A stretch of 64,000 nt of DNA from Halorussus salinus (GTDB lineage: Archaea > Halobacteriota > Halobacteria > Halobacteriales > Haladaptataceae): positions 381,310-445,309 of the forward strand of contig NZ_ML974127.1 of NCBI RefSeq assembly GCF_004765815.2, in the 5' to 3' direction. Of the stretch, positions 26,799 through 36,296 are shown piece by piece. The notes under the pieces are model-generated. The model had not been told where the DNA came from and ran no database searches. It worked only from the letters and a program-made list of their open reading frames with translations. The position numbers and the translations under genes are program-made. The number at the start of each line of letters is the position of its first letter. Within the stretch, counting starts at the first letter, position 1.

Positions 26799-27275
26799 AT
26801 GACCGACAACCGCGGCGGTGGGGGCGTTCACGAGACCGAACCGGGCGAGAGTCTACCGGATACGGAACCGCAGGTCTTCGACACCGACCGCGTTGAGGAC
26901 AAGCGAGCGATTCTCGAACCGACCCGTCTCCGACTCCTCCAGCAGATACTCGCCACCGAGTGGGGGTCGCTGAGCGCACCTGAACTCGCGTACCGCAACA
27001 CGGACCTCTCGGAGAGTACCGTCCGGGACCACCTCCGCGATATGGCCAATCGCCCGAGGCCGTTCGTCGAGAAATTGAAAGTCGAAGACGGAAAGCGCGC
27101 GAAAGGGATTCCGTGGACGTACTACGCCGTCTCGGAGTACGGCATCGAACTCTTGAAAGAGGTCGGCGCGTACGAGGGAATCACCGTTCTGTACCAGATG
27201 TACGACCGGATGGAGCGCGAACCGATAGCGGACATCGAAGCGTTCGACCACCGACCGACTCCCGACTGGTTATAA
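26799..27275 (+). CDS. Winged-helix transcriptional regulator
   Basis: A 158-residue protein. After an acidic 30-residue arm comes a winged helix: ILEPTRLRLLQQILATEWGSLSAPELAYRNTDLSESTVRDHLRDMAN, with the recognition helix around SESTVRDHL. A wing, PWTYYAVSEYGIELL, follows, then a short dimerisation tail. The 113-nt intergenic region shared with the divergent Rossmann-like gene suggests it controls that gene. Its 3' end overlaps the convergent membrane-protein gene by 6 nt. Confidence 0.82.
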   Translation: MTDNRGGGGVHETEPGESLPDTEPQVFDTDRVEDKRAILEPTRLRLLQQILATEWGSLSAPELAYRNTDLSESTVRDHLRDMANRPRPFVEKLKVEDGKRAKGIPWTYYAVSEYGIELLKEVGAYEGITVLYQMYDRMEREPIADIEAFDHRPTPDWL

Positions 27276-28379
27276 GTTCGCTCTTCCCGCTCGCGCCAGA
27301 TTCCCGGCCAGCAGGGCCACGCTCGTGACGAAGAACAGCGCGCCGAGAGGAGATGCCAAGTCCACGAACAGCCAGTAGAGCGGCGCGGCCGCGGCGGGGC
27401 CGACCGAGACGACCGCCAACTCCGCGACGACCGGGCCACAGCAACAGCAGGCGTTCGGGGCGGCGACGGCCGCGGTACCGGTCGTGACTTCGGCGCTTCC
27501 GGTCGCGTCGTTCGCGCGCCACTGGTAGCCCAGCAGGGCGGCGTTCAACCCGACCAGCGCGGCGACCAACCCCACCATGCCGACCATGCCGACCGAGAGG
27601 ACGCCGCTGACGGGCGTCGTCCCGACGAAATCGTGGACGTGGAACTCGACGCCGGGCCAGTAGACCAGCGGGTTGGCGACTCGCGCGGTCGTGACGAAGC
27701 TCTCGGTGAGGTCCACGTTGCCGCCGGGTTCGGGCACGAAGGTCAGCATCCCCATCGAGAACGCGAAAAAGAGGCCCGCGACGACGCCGGTGCCCGCGCC
27801 GAACCATCGACTCGGGCGGTCGGCGAGCGCGCGCCCGACCAATCCGCTGGCGTCGCGCCAGACGACGTAGCAGACCGCGACGAGCGCCGCGACCGCCAGC
27901 AGGTACCCGACCGGATTCGTCAGCGACCCCGGAACGATGACGGGGTAGGCGACCCAAAGGCCCAGCAACATCCCGAGCGCGGCGTACCGCGGTCGGTTCG
28001 GCCAGCGCATCCGACCGATGGCGAGGCTCCCGACGACGACCGCGAGACCGATGCCGAGCGTCAGCGGGCCGAACCACGCCCGCGCAATCGCGGGCTGGCT
28101 GGCCGCCAACGACTCGACCGGCGACAGTTGAACGAGGCCGATGGCTCCGGTCGCGGCGACGACCAACCCGGCGAACGCGCCGCCGAGCGCGACGGTCGCG
28201 GCGGTTCGGTCGCGGACGAGCGCGCTCCCGACCGTGACGACGACGCCGACCAGTAGGACCGCCAGCGCGAGCCACTGGGGCATCGGCGGGGCCGCCTCGC
28301 CGCCGTGGGCCGACGCGACCGGGACCGCCCCGAGCGCGGCGACCGCCGCTCCGCCGCGCGCTATCGAACGAGTGTGCAT
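27270..28379 (-). CDS. Polytopic membrane protein with four-cysteine cluster
   Basis: A 369-residue protein. A Sec-type signal or first TM segment (about 7-24, ending VASAHGG) is followed by roughly eight further hydrophobic helices. Unusual features are four adjacent cysteines, C311-C314, in PNACCCCGPVVAE just before the last TM pair, and histidines in VEFHVHDF (245-251). Together they look like a metal-handling site. I do not recognise a family. It neighbours a VIT1/CCC1-type gene on the same strand, which also hints at metal transport, but that is inference. Confidence 0.72.
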   Translation of the reverse strand: MHTRSIARGGAAVAALGAVPVASAHGGEAAPPMPQWLALAVLLVGVVVTVGSALVRDRTAATVALGGAFAGLVVAATGAIGLVQLSPVESLAASQPAIARAWFGPLTLGIGLAVVVGSLAIGRMRWPNRPRYAALGMLLGLWVAYPVIVPGSLTNPVGYLLAVAALVAVCYVVWRDASGLVGRALADRPSRWFGAGTGVVAGLFFAFSMGMLTFVPEPGGNVDLTESFVTTARVANPLVYWPGVEFHVHDFVGTTPVSGVLSVGMVGMVGLVAALVGLNAALLGYQWRANDATGSAEVTTGTAAVAAPNACCCCGPVVAELAVVSVGPAAAAPLYWLFVDLASPLGALFFVTSVALLAGNLARAGRANL

Positions 28380-28479
28380 GCTCCACGCTCGGGTTTCCGG
28401 CGCTATGTATTCGTTGCATCCGCGAGATTCGGCCATCGTTGCCGGAGCATCCCGACGACTCCGCGGAACGCAAACCGAG

Positions 28480-29043
28480 TTACGCCACGCCAGCCAGCAC
28501 GTCGCCGACGACGAACGCGACCAGCGCCGCGAGCATCCCGATGGCGAACATCTCCGCGCCGCTCCGGAGCCACCCGCGGTCGGTCACCAGACTCCTGCTC
28601 GCGCCGACGAGGAAGAAGGTGACGCCCGTGACCGCGACCGCGGCCGGAAACACCGGCTCGACGACCAAAACGTACGGAACCAGCGGCATCACGCCCGCGA
28701 CGACGAACGCGACGAACGTAGCGAACGCAGTTCTGGCGGGCGTCTTGCCGTCGGATTCGTCCGCGTCGCCGCCGCGGCTCTCCCGATACGCCATCTCTGA
28801 CTGGCGACTCAGGTAGTTGCTCATGCCCATCGAGAAGCCGTCGGCGAGGAGGTTCGCCGCGCCCAACACGAGGACGATGGAGGGCGACAGCGACGCGCCA
28901 GCGACCCCGGCCACGACCGCGAAGGTCGTCACGATACCGTCGTTCGCGCCGTAGACGAACTCTGCGATGTACGCGCCAGCCCCGCCGAACTCGCCGCCGG
29001 GGGCGTCCCCGCGAGCGTCGTCGCCGAGGAGGGATGTGAGCAT
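28480..29043 (-). CDS. VIT1/CCC1-family transporter
   Basis: A 187-residue membrane protein. The family core is [26 protein letters not shown] in TM1, then [25 protein letters not shown] with the expected metal-binding region, and three further TM helices. Relatives in plants and yeast export Fe2+/Mn2+ from the cytosol, and archaeal members probably do the same. The ATG at 29043 gives a 21-residue acidic lead before TM1. Confidence 0.87.
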   Translation of the reverse strand: MLTSLLGDDARGDAPGGEFGGAGAYIAEFVYGANDGIVTTFAVVAGVAGASLSPSIVLVLGAANLLADGFSMGMSNYLSRQSEMAYRESRGGDADESDGKTPARTAFATFVAFVVAGVMPLVPYVLVVEPVFPAAVAVTGVTFFLVGASRSLVTDRGWLRSGAEMFAIGMLAALVAFVVGDVLAGVA

Positions 29044-29112
29044 GGTCAGCGGTACGACGCCCAACCCGAAAGCCTCCCGGCGTGTGGTCTCCTCGGGGAG
29101 CCGAAATCCGCC

Positions 29113-29877
29113 CTACTCGTCGTCGCCGACGCTCGGGTGTTGCTCCGGTCGGTCGGCGCGCGGTTCGGCGAAGTACCCGCGCATAACGTCGAGGGAGTCG
29201 GCCTCGCGGCGCTCGCGCTCGGCGTCGTCTATCTCCTCGCATCCCGGCGGGACCTCTCGCCCGCGGCCGGTGAAGTACCGCTCGGGCGCGACCCAGTCGT
29301 GGTAGAACGGCCGGTCGTCGTCTTCAAGTAGCGTCACCCCGACCTCGGCCCCGTGGCCCGCGGCGACGATAGCTTGGTGGGGTTTCCCGGCGAGTCGCCC
29401 GGCCGCGTAGAGACCCGGCACGCTACTGCGGCCCTTCTCGTCGGTGGAGACGAACGTCTTGCCGCGCTCGACCAACTCTAACGCCCCGAGCGGTTCGAGG
29501 TAGTCGGTCGCGTTCTTCGTCGCCGCGACGACGTAGCGCGACTCGTAACTGTCGCCGTCCGCGGTCTCGATGACGAAGCCGGGATTCTCGTCTGCGTCCC
29601 GACCGGCGTCGTCCGGCCGCCGGACCGCCGTGACCTCGGTTTCGCGGGACTCACAGCCAGCGCGCTCGGCTTGGTCGGCCATCGCGTCGAGGAGTAGACG
29701 CGCGTCCACGCCCGCCGGGAACCCCGGATAGTTCTCCAGTCGAGCGTTCCGCCGGAGGATAGAGCCGCCAGCGTCCAGCAGCAGCGTTTCGAGGCCGTTG
29801 CGCGCCGTGTAGATGCCCGCCGAGCGGCCCGCGACGCCGCCGCCGACGATAACTACGTCGTAGGTGTCGTGTGCCAT
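29113..29877 (-). CDS. Short thioredoxin-reductase-like flavoprotein without CxxC
   Basis: A 254-residue FAD-dependent oxidoreductase. The Rossmann motif VIVGGGVAGRSAGIYTARNGLETLLLD, the NYPGFP loop and the terminal FAD segment VPGLYAAGRLAG are present. The NADPH-binding domain and the redox-active CxxC of thioredoxin reductase (normally about 310 residues) are absent. The extra 50 C-terminal residues are charged. Similar minimal flavoproteins are common in haloarchaea, but their substrates are unknown. Same strand as the VIT1-like gene, 69 nt upstream of it. Confidence 0.83.
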   Translation of the reverse strand: MAHDTYDVVIVGGGVAGRSAGIYTARNGLETLLLDAGGSILRRNARLENYPGFPAGVDARLLLDAMADQAERAGCESRETEVTAVRRPDDAGRDADENPGFVIETADGDSYESRYVVAATKNATDYLEPLGALELVERGKTFVSTDEKGRSSVPGLYAAGRLAGKPHQAIVAAGHGAEVGVTLLEDDDRPFYHDWVAPERYFTGRGREVPPGCEEIDDAERERREADSLDVMRGYFAEPRADRPEQHPSVGDDE

Positions 29878-29958
29878 CGTTCTCGTGGACTCCTCGGTGG
29901 GGCAGGAAAATAGCGTATTCGATAGCGAATCCCCGACGAGGGTCCCGGAGGCTCCTCG

Positions 29959-31269
29959 CTACGGTGCGAGCGCGACGTAGCCTTCCGGCGGGATGGAGAT
30001 ATCGACGTAGCCGTTCCCGTCGGCGCGACTGTTCTGGTCGCCCGTGTAGTCGTTGAGGTCGCGGTTGCGCCAACTGGTGTAGGCGGTCCGAGACTGCCAA
30101 CTGGTCGAGTTGTTGATGGCGACGAGGAGGTTGTTGTATCGCTCGAAGGCGTACACGTCCGCGTCGGTCACGCGGTCGTAGGCCGCGCCGCTGGCGAGTT
30201 CGTTCCGAATCCAGAGTAAGTTCCGGATGGCGTCGTCGCCGACGCCGTAGTCCTCGCTGTAGACCCGCGGGTAGCCCTCGTAGGTGAGGATGTAGGCGTG
30301 TGCGAGGAGCGACTGGGCCGGGTCGGGGCTGTCGTGGTTGCCCGCGAAGGTCAGCGCCCGGTAGGCGTCGCGGTTGACGAAGCCAGCGCCCGAGAGCCTG
30401 CTCATGTCGCCGCCGGGGCCGGTGAACACCTCGTACTTCATGACGTTGTACAATCGGTAGTCGGTGACGGACATCCCGGTGTCGGCGTACCCTTGCAGGT
30501 AGTCGAGTTCGGACTTCCCGCCGTACGATTCGGGGATGACCTCGCCGACCGTGTAGAGGTCGCTGGCCCACTGGTTGGCGTAGTCAGCGAAAAAGGACTC
30601 CGGAACGTGCTTGGCGGCGTCCCACCGGATGCCGTCCACGCCGAGACTCCGGTACTTATCGACGTACTTCTTCAACTCGCCGCGGACGTACGACGATTCC
30701 TGTTTCAGGTCGCGGAGACCGACGAGCCAGCACCCCTCGACCGAGTAGTCGCTGGAGTAGTCGATGTTACACTCGGGGTGGAAGTCGTCGCTCCCGAACT
30801 GCGGGAGGTCGGCGAGACTCACTTTCCGGTCGAAGGTGTCCCCGCCCGCGGCCATGTGGTTGATGACGGCGTCGGCGATGACCTCCAAACCCTGATTGTG
30901 GGCCTCCTGTATCATCGACTCGTACTCGGCTTCGGTCCCGAACTCGCTGTCGAAGTCCAGCAGGTCGATTGGCTGGTAGCCCAGCGGCGGGTCGTACTTC
31001 TCGCCGGTGTACTCGCGCTCGTACTTGTAGACGCGACTGAACTGGGCTGGCGGGACCTGAATCGCGTCGTACCCCTGAGCGGCCAGCGTCGAGAGGTCGG
31101 ACTCGATGGTCGTCCAGTCGGTGTGGTAGTACTGGTACACCGCGCCCGAACCGAGGGCGGCCGCGTTACCGGTGGCGAACCCCGCGCCCGCGGCGGCCGC
31201 ACCGAGTGCGCCGATTCCTTTCAGCACGTTTCTCCGAGAGTGACTATTTCCCGTGGTTCTCTCTGACAT
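29959..31269 (-). CDS. Secreted alpha-amylase, GH13 family
   Basis: A 436-residue starch-hydrolysing enzyme. The Tat signal peptide contains SRRNVLKG and a hydrophobic stretch to about residue 38. The TIM barrel shows DAVINH (133-138), the nucleophile D217 (GIRWDAAKH), the acid/base E243 (YTVGEVI) and the stabiliser D313 (FAGNHDSPD). A C-terminal beta domain follows from about 350. No lipobox cysteine is visible, so release to the medium is likely. It has its own leaderless promoter. Confidence 0.95.
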   Translation of the reverse strand: MSERTTGNSHSRRNVLKGIGALGAAAAGAGFATGNAAALGSGAVYQYYHTDWTTIESDLSTLAAQGYDAIQVPPAQFSRVYKYEREYTGEKYDPPLGYQPIDLLDFDSEFGTEAEYESMIQEAHNQGLEVIADAVINHMAAGGDTFDRKVSLADLPQFGSDDFHPECNIDYSSDYSVEGCWLVGLRDLKQESSYVRGELKKYVDKYRSLGVDGIRWDAAKHVPESFFADYANQWASDLYTVGEVIPESYGGKSELDYLQGYADTGMSVTDYRLYNVMKYEVFTGPGGDMSRLSGAGFVNRDAYRALTFAGNHDSPDPAQSLLAHAYILTYEGYPRVYSEDYGVGDDAIRNLLWIRNELASGAAYDRVTDADVYAFERYNNLLVAINNSTSWQSRTAYTSWRNRDLNDYTGDQNSRADGNGYVDISIPPEGYVALAP

Positions 31270-31291
31270 CCATCTGTGAATGTATGAGGAA

Positions 31292-31300
31292 ATAGTATAA
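31292..31300 (-). promoter_or_regulatory. TATA-like box of the amylase gene
   Basis: On the minus strand GTTATACTA (31292-31300) lies about 24-31 nt before the amylase ATG, as expected for a leaderless haloarchaeal transcript. The intergenic region 31270-31365 is strikingly AT-rich, and a second AT-rich block at 31330-31351 could serve the divergent dehydrogenase gene. Confidence 0.6.
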
Positions 31301-31441
31301 CATTATCTTAGGACAGATTCAATTTTCAGAATATAATAGTTTTAATTTATATGCTTACGGGGAGTTCGGCCGCGACGCGCCGCTCCCGTCGGCGTCGTCT
31401 CACGCCGAAAGCTACGTCAGAGTGGACCCCGACCGTCCGCT

Positions 31442-32527
31442 ATGGACGCACGCGCCCTCTCGGAGTTCGGCCGCCGCGACTGGGAGACCGACACCGACCT
31501 CGAACCGGTCCGGTTCGCCATGATCGGACTGGGCTGGTGGACCCGCGAGGAGGCCATCCCGGCGACCGAACAGAGCGACAGATGCGAGACGACCGTGGTC
31601 GTCAGCGGCGACCACGACAAGGCCGAGAACGTGGCCGAGGCGTCCGAAAACGCCGAGGTCGCCATCACCTACGACGAGTTCCACGACGGCGCGGCGACCG
31701 ACGAGTACGACGCCGTGTATATCGCCACGCCGAACGCCAAGCACCTCGAATTCGTGGCGTCGGCCGCGGCGTTCGGCAAGGCGGTCCTCTGCGAGAAGCC
31801 GATGGAAGCCACGCCCGAGCGCGCTCGCCGAATCGTCGAGGCCTGCGAGGGCGAGGTGCCGCTGATGGTCGCCTACCGGATGCACACCGAACCCGCCGTG
31901 CGTCGGGCGCGCGAACTCGTCGCCGAGGGAGCCATCGGCGACCCGATGCTCGTCCACGGGAGCATGTCCCAAGACCTGCTGGAGATATTCTCGAACCCCG
32001 ACCAGTGGCGGCTCGACCCCGACCTCTCGGGTCCCGGCGCGTCGGTCATGGACCTCGGTATCTACCCGCTGAACACCGCGCGGTTCGTCCTCGACGCCGA
32101 CCCGGTCGAGGTCTCGGCGCTCGCGCGCTCGGAGGGCGAGGAGTTCGCGGACGTACCCGACGAGGTGGCCACCTTCGAGGTCCGATTCGACGACGGCACG
32201 CTCGCGGCCTGCTCGGCCAGCCAGCACGCCAACCGGTCGAGTCACCTCAAGGTCGTCGGCACCGACGGCGAGGTCAGCATCGAACCCGCGTTCTTCGACC
32301 GTCAAGCCCGCCAGTTCGAACTCGAAGTGAACGGGACCCGCGCCACCGTCGAACCCGAACAGGTCGATCAGATGCTCGAAGAGTTCGACTACTTCGCCCA
32401 TCAGGTCCGGACCCGAAGCGACCTCTACGCCGACGGCCGCCACGGCCTCGTGGACATCGAGACGATGCACGCTATCTACGAGAGCGCGGAACGGGGGTCG
32501 GTCGTGTCGGTCTCGGGCGACGACTGA
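31442..32527 (+). CDS. gfo6: D-xylose 1-dehydrogenase (Gfo6-type Gfo/Idh/MocA)
   Basis: A 361-residue NAD(P)-dependent sugar dehydrogenase. The Rossmann domain starts [17 protein letters not shown], an unusual GxGxW-type variant. The conserved CEKPMEA and [15 protein letters not shown] segments belong to the Gfo/Idh/MocA family, and [19 protein letters not shown] forms the substrate domain. The overall pattern matches haloarchaeal xylose dehydrogenases of the oxidative pentose route. No other xylose-pathway gene is in the window, and the divergent amylase is the only carbohydrate neighbour. Substrate assigned by resemblance. Confidence 0.82.
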   Translation: MDARALSEFGRRDWETDTDLEPVRFAMIGLGWWTREEAIPATEQSDRCETTVVVSGDHDKAENVAEASENAEVAITYDEFHDGAATDEYDAVYIATPNAKHLEFVASAAAFGKAVLCEKPMEATPERARRIVEACEGEVPLMVAYRMHTEPAVRRARELVAEGAIGDPMLVHGSMSQDLLEIFSNPDQWRLDPDLSGPGASVMDLGIYPLNTARFVLDADPVEVSALARSEGEEFADVPDEVATFEVRFDDGTLAACSASQHANRSSHLKVVGTDGEVSIEPAFFDRQARQFELEVNGTRATVEPEQVDQMLEEFDYFAHQVRTRSDLYADGRHGLVDIETMHAIYESAERGSVVSVSGDD

Positions 32528-32641
32528 CGGCAGGCGACAAAAGAGCGGCAGACGACGAAATAGCGGGCCGGACCGACGCGCGACCGCAGACGCCCGACAT
32601 CGCCAACGTTTATTATAGGGTGTGGCAGAGATTGTGTAAGA

Positions 32642-33367
32642 ATGAGCAGTCAGTTGTTCGAAGCGTATCCGGACGTGTACGATGCCCTGTACGGCGCGAA
32701 GGACTACCGCGGTGAGAGCGAGTTCTACGCCGAGACGTTCGCCGAGCGCGCCGCCGCGACCGGCGAGGAGTGCCTGATTCTGGGCTGTGGCACCGGTCGC
32801 CACGCGAAGCACCTCACCGAGCGGGGCTTCGACGTGACCGGCATCGACAGGAGCGAAGCGATGGTCGAGAGCGCGAAGACGCGGTCGGACGCCGACTTTC
32901 GCGTCGGGGAACTCCCGAACGTCGAACTCGCGTCGAACGCCTACGACCTCGTTCTCCTGCCGTTCAACATCGTCAACTATCTGGAGTACGGCGACCTCGA
33001 ACCGACCCTCGCGACCGTCGCGGACGCGATAAAGCCCGGCGGTCTCCTCGTGTTCGACACCGCGGCGGTCCCCGACGACGGGACGATGTACCTCCAGTCC
33101 CAGTCCACGGGCGAGGGCGACCACGCGCGACTCGTCCAGATGCAACCCGCGGGCGAGAACCGCGCGCAGTGGAGTTCCATCGTCTTCTCGGAGGCCGCGC
33201 CCTCGGGCTTCTTCGTGGACAACGTGGGCCTCGCGCTCTACGACGACGACGAGATCGGCGAACTCCTCGAGGAGTACGGCTTCGAGTTCACCCACCGGAC
33301 CGACTACGGCGAGGCGACGAGGACCCAAGAACAGTTCTCCATCTTCGTCGCGGAGTACGTCGAGTAA
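32642..33367 (+). CDS. Class I SAM-dependent methyltransferase
   Basis: A 241-residue enzyme with motif I LILGCGTGRHAKHLTERGFDVTGIDRS and motif IV YDLVLLPFNIVNYL. The C-terminal half has the YGFEFTHRTDYGEAT strand typical of small-molecule methyltransferases. A TATA-like TTTATTATA (32609-32617) lies about 30 nt before its ATG. Substrate unknown. It is not obviously part of an operon. Confidence 0.85.
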   Translation: MSSQLFEAYPDVYDALYGAKDYRGESEFYAETFAERAAATGEECLILGCGTGRHAKHLTERGFDVTGIDRSEAMVESAKTRSDADFRVGELPNVELASNAYDLVLLPFNIVNYLEYGDLEPTLATVADAIKPGGLLVFDTAAVPDDGTMYLQSQSTGEGDHARLVQMQPAGENRAQWSSIVFSEAAPSGFFVDNVGLALYDDDEIGELLEEYGFEFTHRTDYGEATRTQEQFSIFVAEYVE

Positions 33368-33415
33368 GACGCGACACTGGTCCGTCGGTAGTGACGTTCG
33401 GTCGAAAAAATGTGG

Positions 33416-33985
33416 TCAGCCGAGGAGGTAGCCGAGCCTCGGGTACTTCTCGACCAGCGCCTCGCCGTCGAGTTCGTACTGCTCGATGACGGCGTCCAGC
33501 CCGAGGATGCGGCCCGCGCCGAACGCCGCGACCGCGAGGAAGACGAGCATGTACGCGAAGTCGCCGTTGATGAACCCGTGGGCGATGTCCCAGTTGCCGA
33601 AGTAGAACATCAGCATCATGAACGCGCCGAAGAACGCCGCGAGGCGGGTCAGCGCGCCCACCAGCAGGCCGAGGCCGATGAGGAGTTCGCCCCACGGCAC
33701 GGCGATGCTGAGGAAGTCGGCGAACCACGGCGTCGAACCCATCCAGTGGAACAGTCCGACCAGCGGACTCTCGGCCGGGACCGCGTTCGTGAGATAGCCC
33801 GTCGCACTGAACGGCTCGGCCGCCGTAATCTTCGTGAAGCCGGAGTACGCGAAGGCGTACCCCATCATGAGACGCAACGCGAGGACGAACCACGCGCTCA
33901 GACTGTGCGCTTTCCCGTTGACCGTGAGGCTGCCGATCGTACTCTCGAACTCGTTGACTCGGGTGTTGATTTCGTTAGTGGTCAT
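33416..33985 (-). CDS. DoxX-family membrane protein
   Basis: A 189-residue four-helix protein of the DoxX/TQO small subunit type. Typical segments are LALRLMMGYAFAYSGFTKI, FLSIAVPWGELLIGLGLLVGALTRLAAFFGAFMMLMFYFGNWD and INGDFAYMLVFL. DoxX relatives include the thiosulfate:quinone oxidoreductase subunit and many of unknown role. The window also has a sulfur cluster, but 16 kb away, so a link is only speculative. Confidence 0.87.
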   Translation of the reverse strand: MTTNEINTRVNEFESTIGSLTVNGKAHSLSAWFVLALRLMMGYAFAYSGFTKITAAEPFSATGYLTNAVPAESPLVGLFHWMGSTPWFADFLSIAVPWGELLIGLGLLVGALTRLAAFFGAFMMLMFYFGNWDIAHGFINGDFAYMLVFLAVAAFGAGRILGLDAVIEQYELDGEALVEKYPRLGYLLG

Positions 33986-34119
33986 CGTCGTTCACCTTAC
34001 AGTTGAACAGACGACCGGCGGGAGCATATAAACCGAGAGTGGTTCTCACGTTCCGGGAACGAAGGTCTGGCGGCGAACACGTTCGGTCCGGGGCGACCGT
34101 TCTCGCGGCGTCCTCGCCG

Positions 34120-34935
34120 TCAGTCGGCGTTCACCGGACACGACTCGTCGGCGTACTCGACCTGCGCGAGCGTCTCGATGGGGTCGTCGCCACAGACCGG
34201 ACACTCGGGGTTCCGCCGGAACTCGACCTCCTCGAAGGACATCGCCATCGCGTCGTAGAATATCATCCGACCGTCGAGGAGGTCGCCCGCCCCCAACAGG
34301 TACTTCACTGTCTCGGTGGCCTGAATACAGCCGAGCGTACCGGGGAGGACGCCCAACACGCCGGTACTCGCGCAGTCGGCGACCATCCCCTCCGGCGGCG
34401 CTTCGGGGAACAGACACCGGTAACAGGGTCCCTCGGTCGTGAACGTCGTGACCTGCCCCTCGAACTTGTAGATGGCACCGTGGGAGAACGGCGTCCCCGA
34501 GAGCGTACAGGCGTCGTTGACGAGGTAGCGGGTCCGGAAGTTGTCGGTGGCGTCCACCACGAAGTCGTAGTCGGCGATTAGCTCCTCGGCGTTGCCGGGT
34601 TCGACCCGGACCTCGTGCGTCTCCACGTCCACGTCGGGGTTCAGGTCGCCCACGAAGTCGGCCGCCGACTCGACTTTCGGCCGCCCCACGTCGCCGTCGC
34701 CGTGGATTATCTGGCGCTGGAGGTTGCTCAGTTCTACCTCGTCGTCGTCGGCGACGCCGAGGGTGCCCACGCCCGCGGCCGCGAGGTACTGGATGGCTGG
34801 CGCGCCGAGTCCGCCCGCGCCGATTACCAGCACGGCGGCGTCGAGGAGCGCCTGCTGTCCGTCGGGACCCACCTCGTCCATGATGATGTGCCGCGAGTAG
34901 CGGTCGAGTTGAGTCGAGTCGAGCGAGAGGCTCAT
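34120..34935 (-). CDS. ubaA: E1-like SAMP-activating enzyme UbaA (MoeB/ThiF family)
   Basis: A 271-residue adenylyltransferase that activates ubiquitin-like SAMP proteins for protein conjugation, and for sulfur transfer to tRNA and molybdopterin. The nucleotide loop is VIGAGGLGAPAIQYLAAAG. The catalytic cysteine is C188 in VADCASTGVLG. A zinc site is formed by C171/C174 (CYRC) and C245/C248 (CPVC). Length and Cys188 match haloarchaeal UbaA. There is no rhodanese domain, unlike eukaryotic Uba4. Single gene. Confidence 0.93.
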   Translation of the reverse strand: MSLSLDSTQLDRYSRHIIMDEVGPDGQQALLDAAVLVIGAGGLGAPAIQYLAAAGVGTLGVADDDEVELSNLQRQIIHGDGDVGRPKVESAADFVGDLNPDVDVETHEVRVEPGNAEELIADYDFVVDATDNFRTRYLVNDACTLSGTPFSHGAIYKFEGQVTTFTTEGPCYRCLFPEAPPEGMVADCASTGVLGVLPGTLGCIQATETVKYLLGAGDLLDGRMIFYDAMAMSFEEVEFRRNPECPVCGDDPIETLAQVEYADESCPVNAD

Positions 34936-35099
34936 ATCGGGGCTTGGGTGCTTGCGGGCTTAAATCCGCGGTCGGGAGACTCCTCGGCGTGGCACTCTCG
35001 GGGACTCCTTGACGTGGTAGGGACTCCTCGGTGCGGTCGATTCGTCGTCGAACAAAAAGCGAGTTTTCGTGGGTGCGAAGCGTCCGGCCGATGTCGGCG

Positions 35100-35690
35100 C
35101 TACTTCGCGCGACCCTGACCGCTGTTGTTGCTCGGGCGGTTGTGTTCCGTGCCCTTGCCACGCTGCTGGAGACCACGGTTGCTCTGGCCCGCACTGGTCA
35201 GGCCGCGGAAAGCCCGACCCTTGTGGGAGTCGTCGCAGATCCAGTTGAGGTCGTCGTCGTTCTCGATGGCCGGATGCTCGGGGTCCAGCAGAATCACTTC
35301 GAACCACTTCTGGCTGCCGTCCTCGCCGACCCAGTAGGAGTTCAGCACGCGCAGGTTCTTGAACTTCCGACTGGAACGCTCCTCGCCGATGCGCTGGAGG
35401 TTCTTGCGTCGGTAGATGCGGTTGACACCCTGTCGCTTCGTGCGTCGGCCAGCCTTGAACCGCTCCTTGCGGGCCGACCCTTTGCGCACGCTGACGCGAG
35501 CGACGACGACGCCCTGCTTGGCCTTGTAGCCCAGTTCGCGGGCCTTGTCGAGGCGAGTCGGTCGCTCGATGCGCTCGATAGCGCCCTGTTCGCGCCATTC
35601 CTGCTTTCGCTGCCACTGGAGTTCGGCGAGGTCGCCGTCGCCGGGGTCCTTCCACGCGTCCTTGATGTGTGAGTAGAAGCTCTTTGCCAT
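35100..35690 (-). CDS. rpl15e: 50S ribosomal protein L15e
   Basis: A 196-residue archaeal/eukaryotic-type ribosomal protein of the large subunit. The sequence [54 protein letters not shown] and [19 protein letters not shown] is diagnostic. The ATG at 35690 is the conserved start. The upstream 400 nt contain two hairpins at 35767-35810 that may lie in its leader. Confidence 0.97.
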   Translation of the reverse strand: MAKSFYSHIKDAWKDPGDGDLAELQWQRKQEWREQGAIERIERPTRLDKARELGYKAKQGVVVARVSVRKGSARKERFKAGRRTKRQGVNRIYRRKNLQRIGEERSSRKFKNLRVLNSYWVGEDGSQKWFEVILLDPEHPAIENDDDLNWICDDSHKGRAFRGLTSAGQSNRGLQQRGKGTEHNRPSNNSGQGRAK

Positions 35691-36097
35691 GGTTATCACC
35701 ACGGGCGTTGCGTGGTTCAGCACGCGAACCGAGACGATTCGCGGGCCACATCCCGTCCTGCGGCCGCGTGCGAACGAAAACCGCTCGCACGACGCGGCGC
35801 GAAGCGCCGCGCACGGCCCACAGGTGCCCGCTGGTGCCCGTCTCCCAGCGAGTTACCTCGGGTTTCTCGTCGTCGGCGTTTAAGGGCTTCGTCTTCGCCC
35901 GAGTTCCGGTCCGTTGCACGGGCGGCGGGTCCATTGCAGACCGTTCCATCCGTCCCGTTTTCGCTGTATCCGACGGCCGACTCGTTAGCTGGCGGATAAC
36001 AAAGGACCGTGACCCCAAAGGTGGATTATGGCACGAATCAGCACAGCCGAGGAGTTCGCACTCGACAACCGCGCCCGTCGTCTCGGAGGCCGATAGC
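35691..36097. other. 407-nt intergenic region with two hairpins
   Basis: It holds the divergent promoters of rpl15e and the DUF1328 gene. Two perfect hairpins are visible: CGTGCGA (35767-35773) with TCGCACG (35785-35791), and GCGGCGC-GAA-GCGCCGC (35794-35810). If rpl15e starts from the TTAAAC-like element near 35879, both hairpins would be in its leader. The 36000-36090 stretch has no recognisable gene. Confidence 0.5.
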
Positions 36098-36250
36098 ATG
36101 GCGATTCTCGAACTTGCAATCGGGTTCGCCGTCCTCGCCATCATCGCCGCCGCGCTCGGCGCGGGCGGCGTCGCGGGGTTGTCGATGGACATCGCCAAGT
36201 GGCTGGTCATCGTCTTCCTCGTCCTCGCGGTGGTCTCGTTGGTGCTGTGA
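36098..36250 (+). CDS. DUF1328 small membrane protein
   Basis: A 50-residue protein of two hydrophobic helices: [47 protein letters not shown]. The GxGxxxGxSxxIAKxLxxxFLVL pattern is the DUF1328/YtjA signature, widespread in bacteria and haloarchaea. Function unknown. Convergent with rio2, 46 nt apart. Confidence 0.85.
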   Translation: MAILELAIGFAVLAIIAAALGAGGVAGLSMDIAKWLVIVFLVLAVVSLVL

Positions 36251-36296
36251 CCCGGCAACAGCGAATCGGACGAAGCCGGAGAATCGAACGGGGTCG

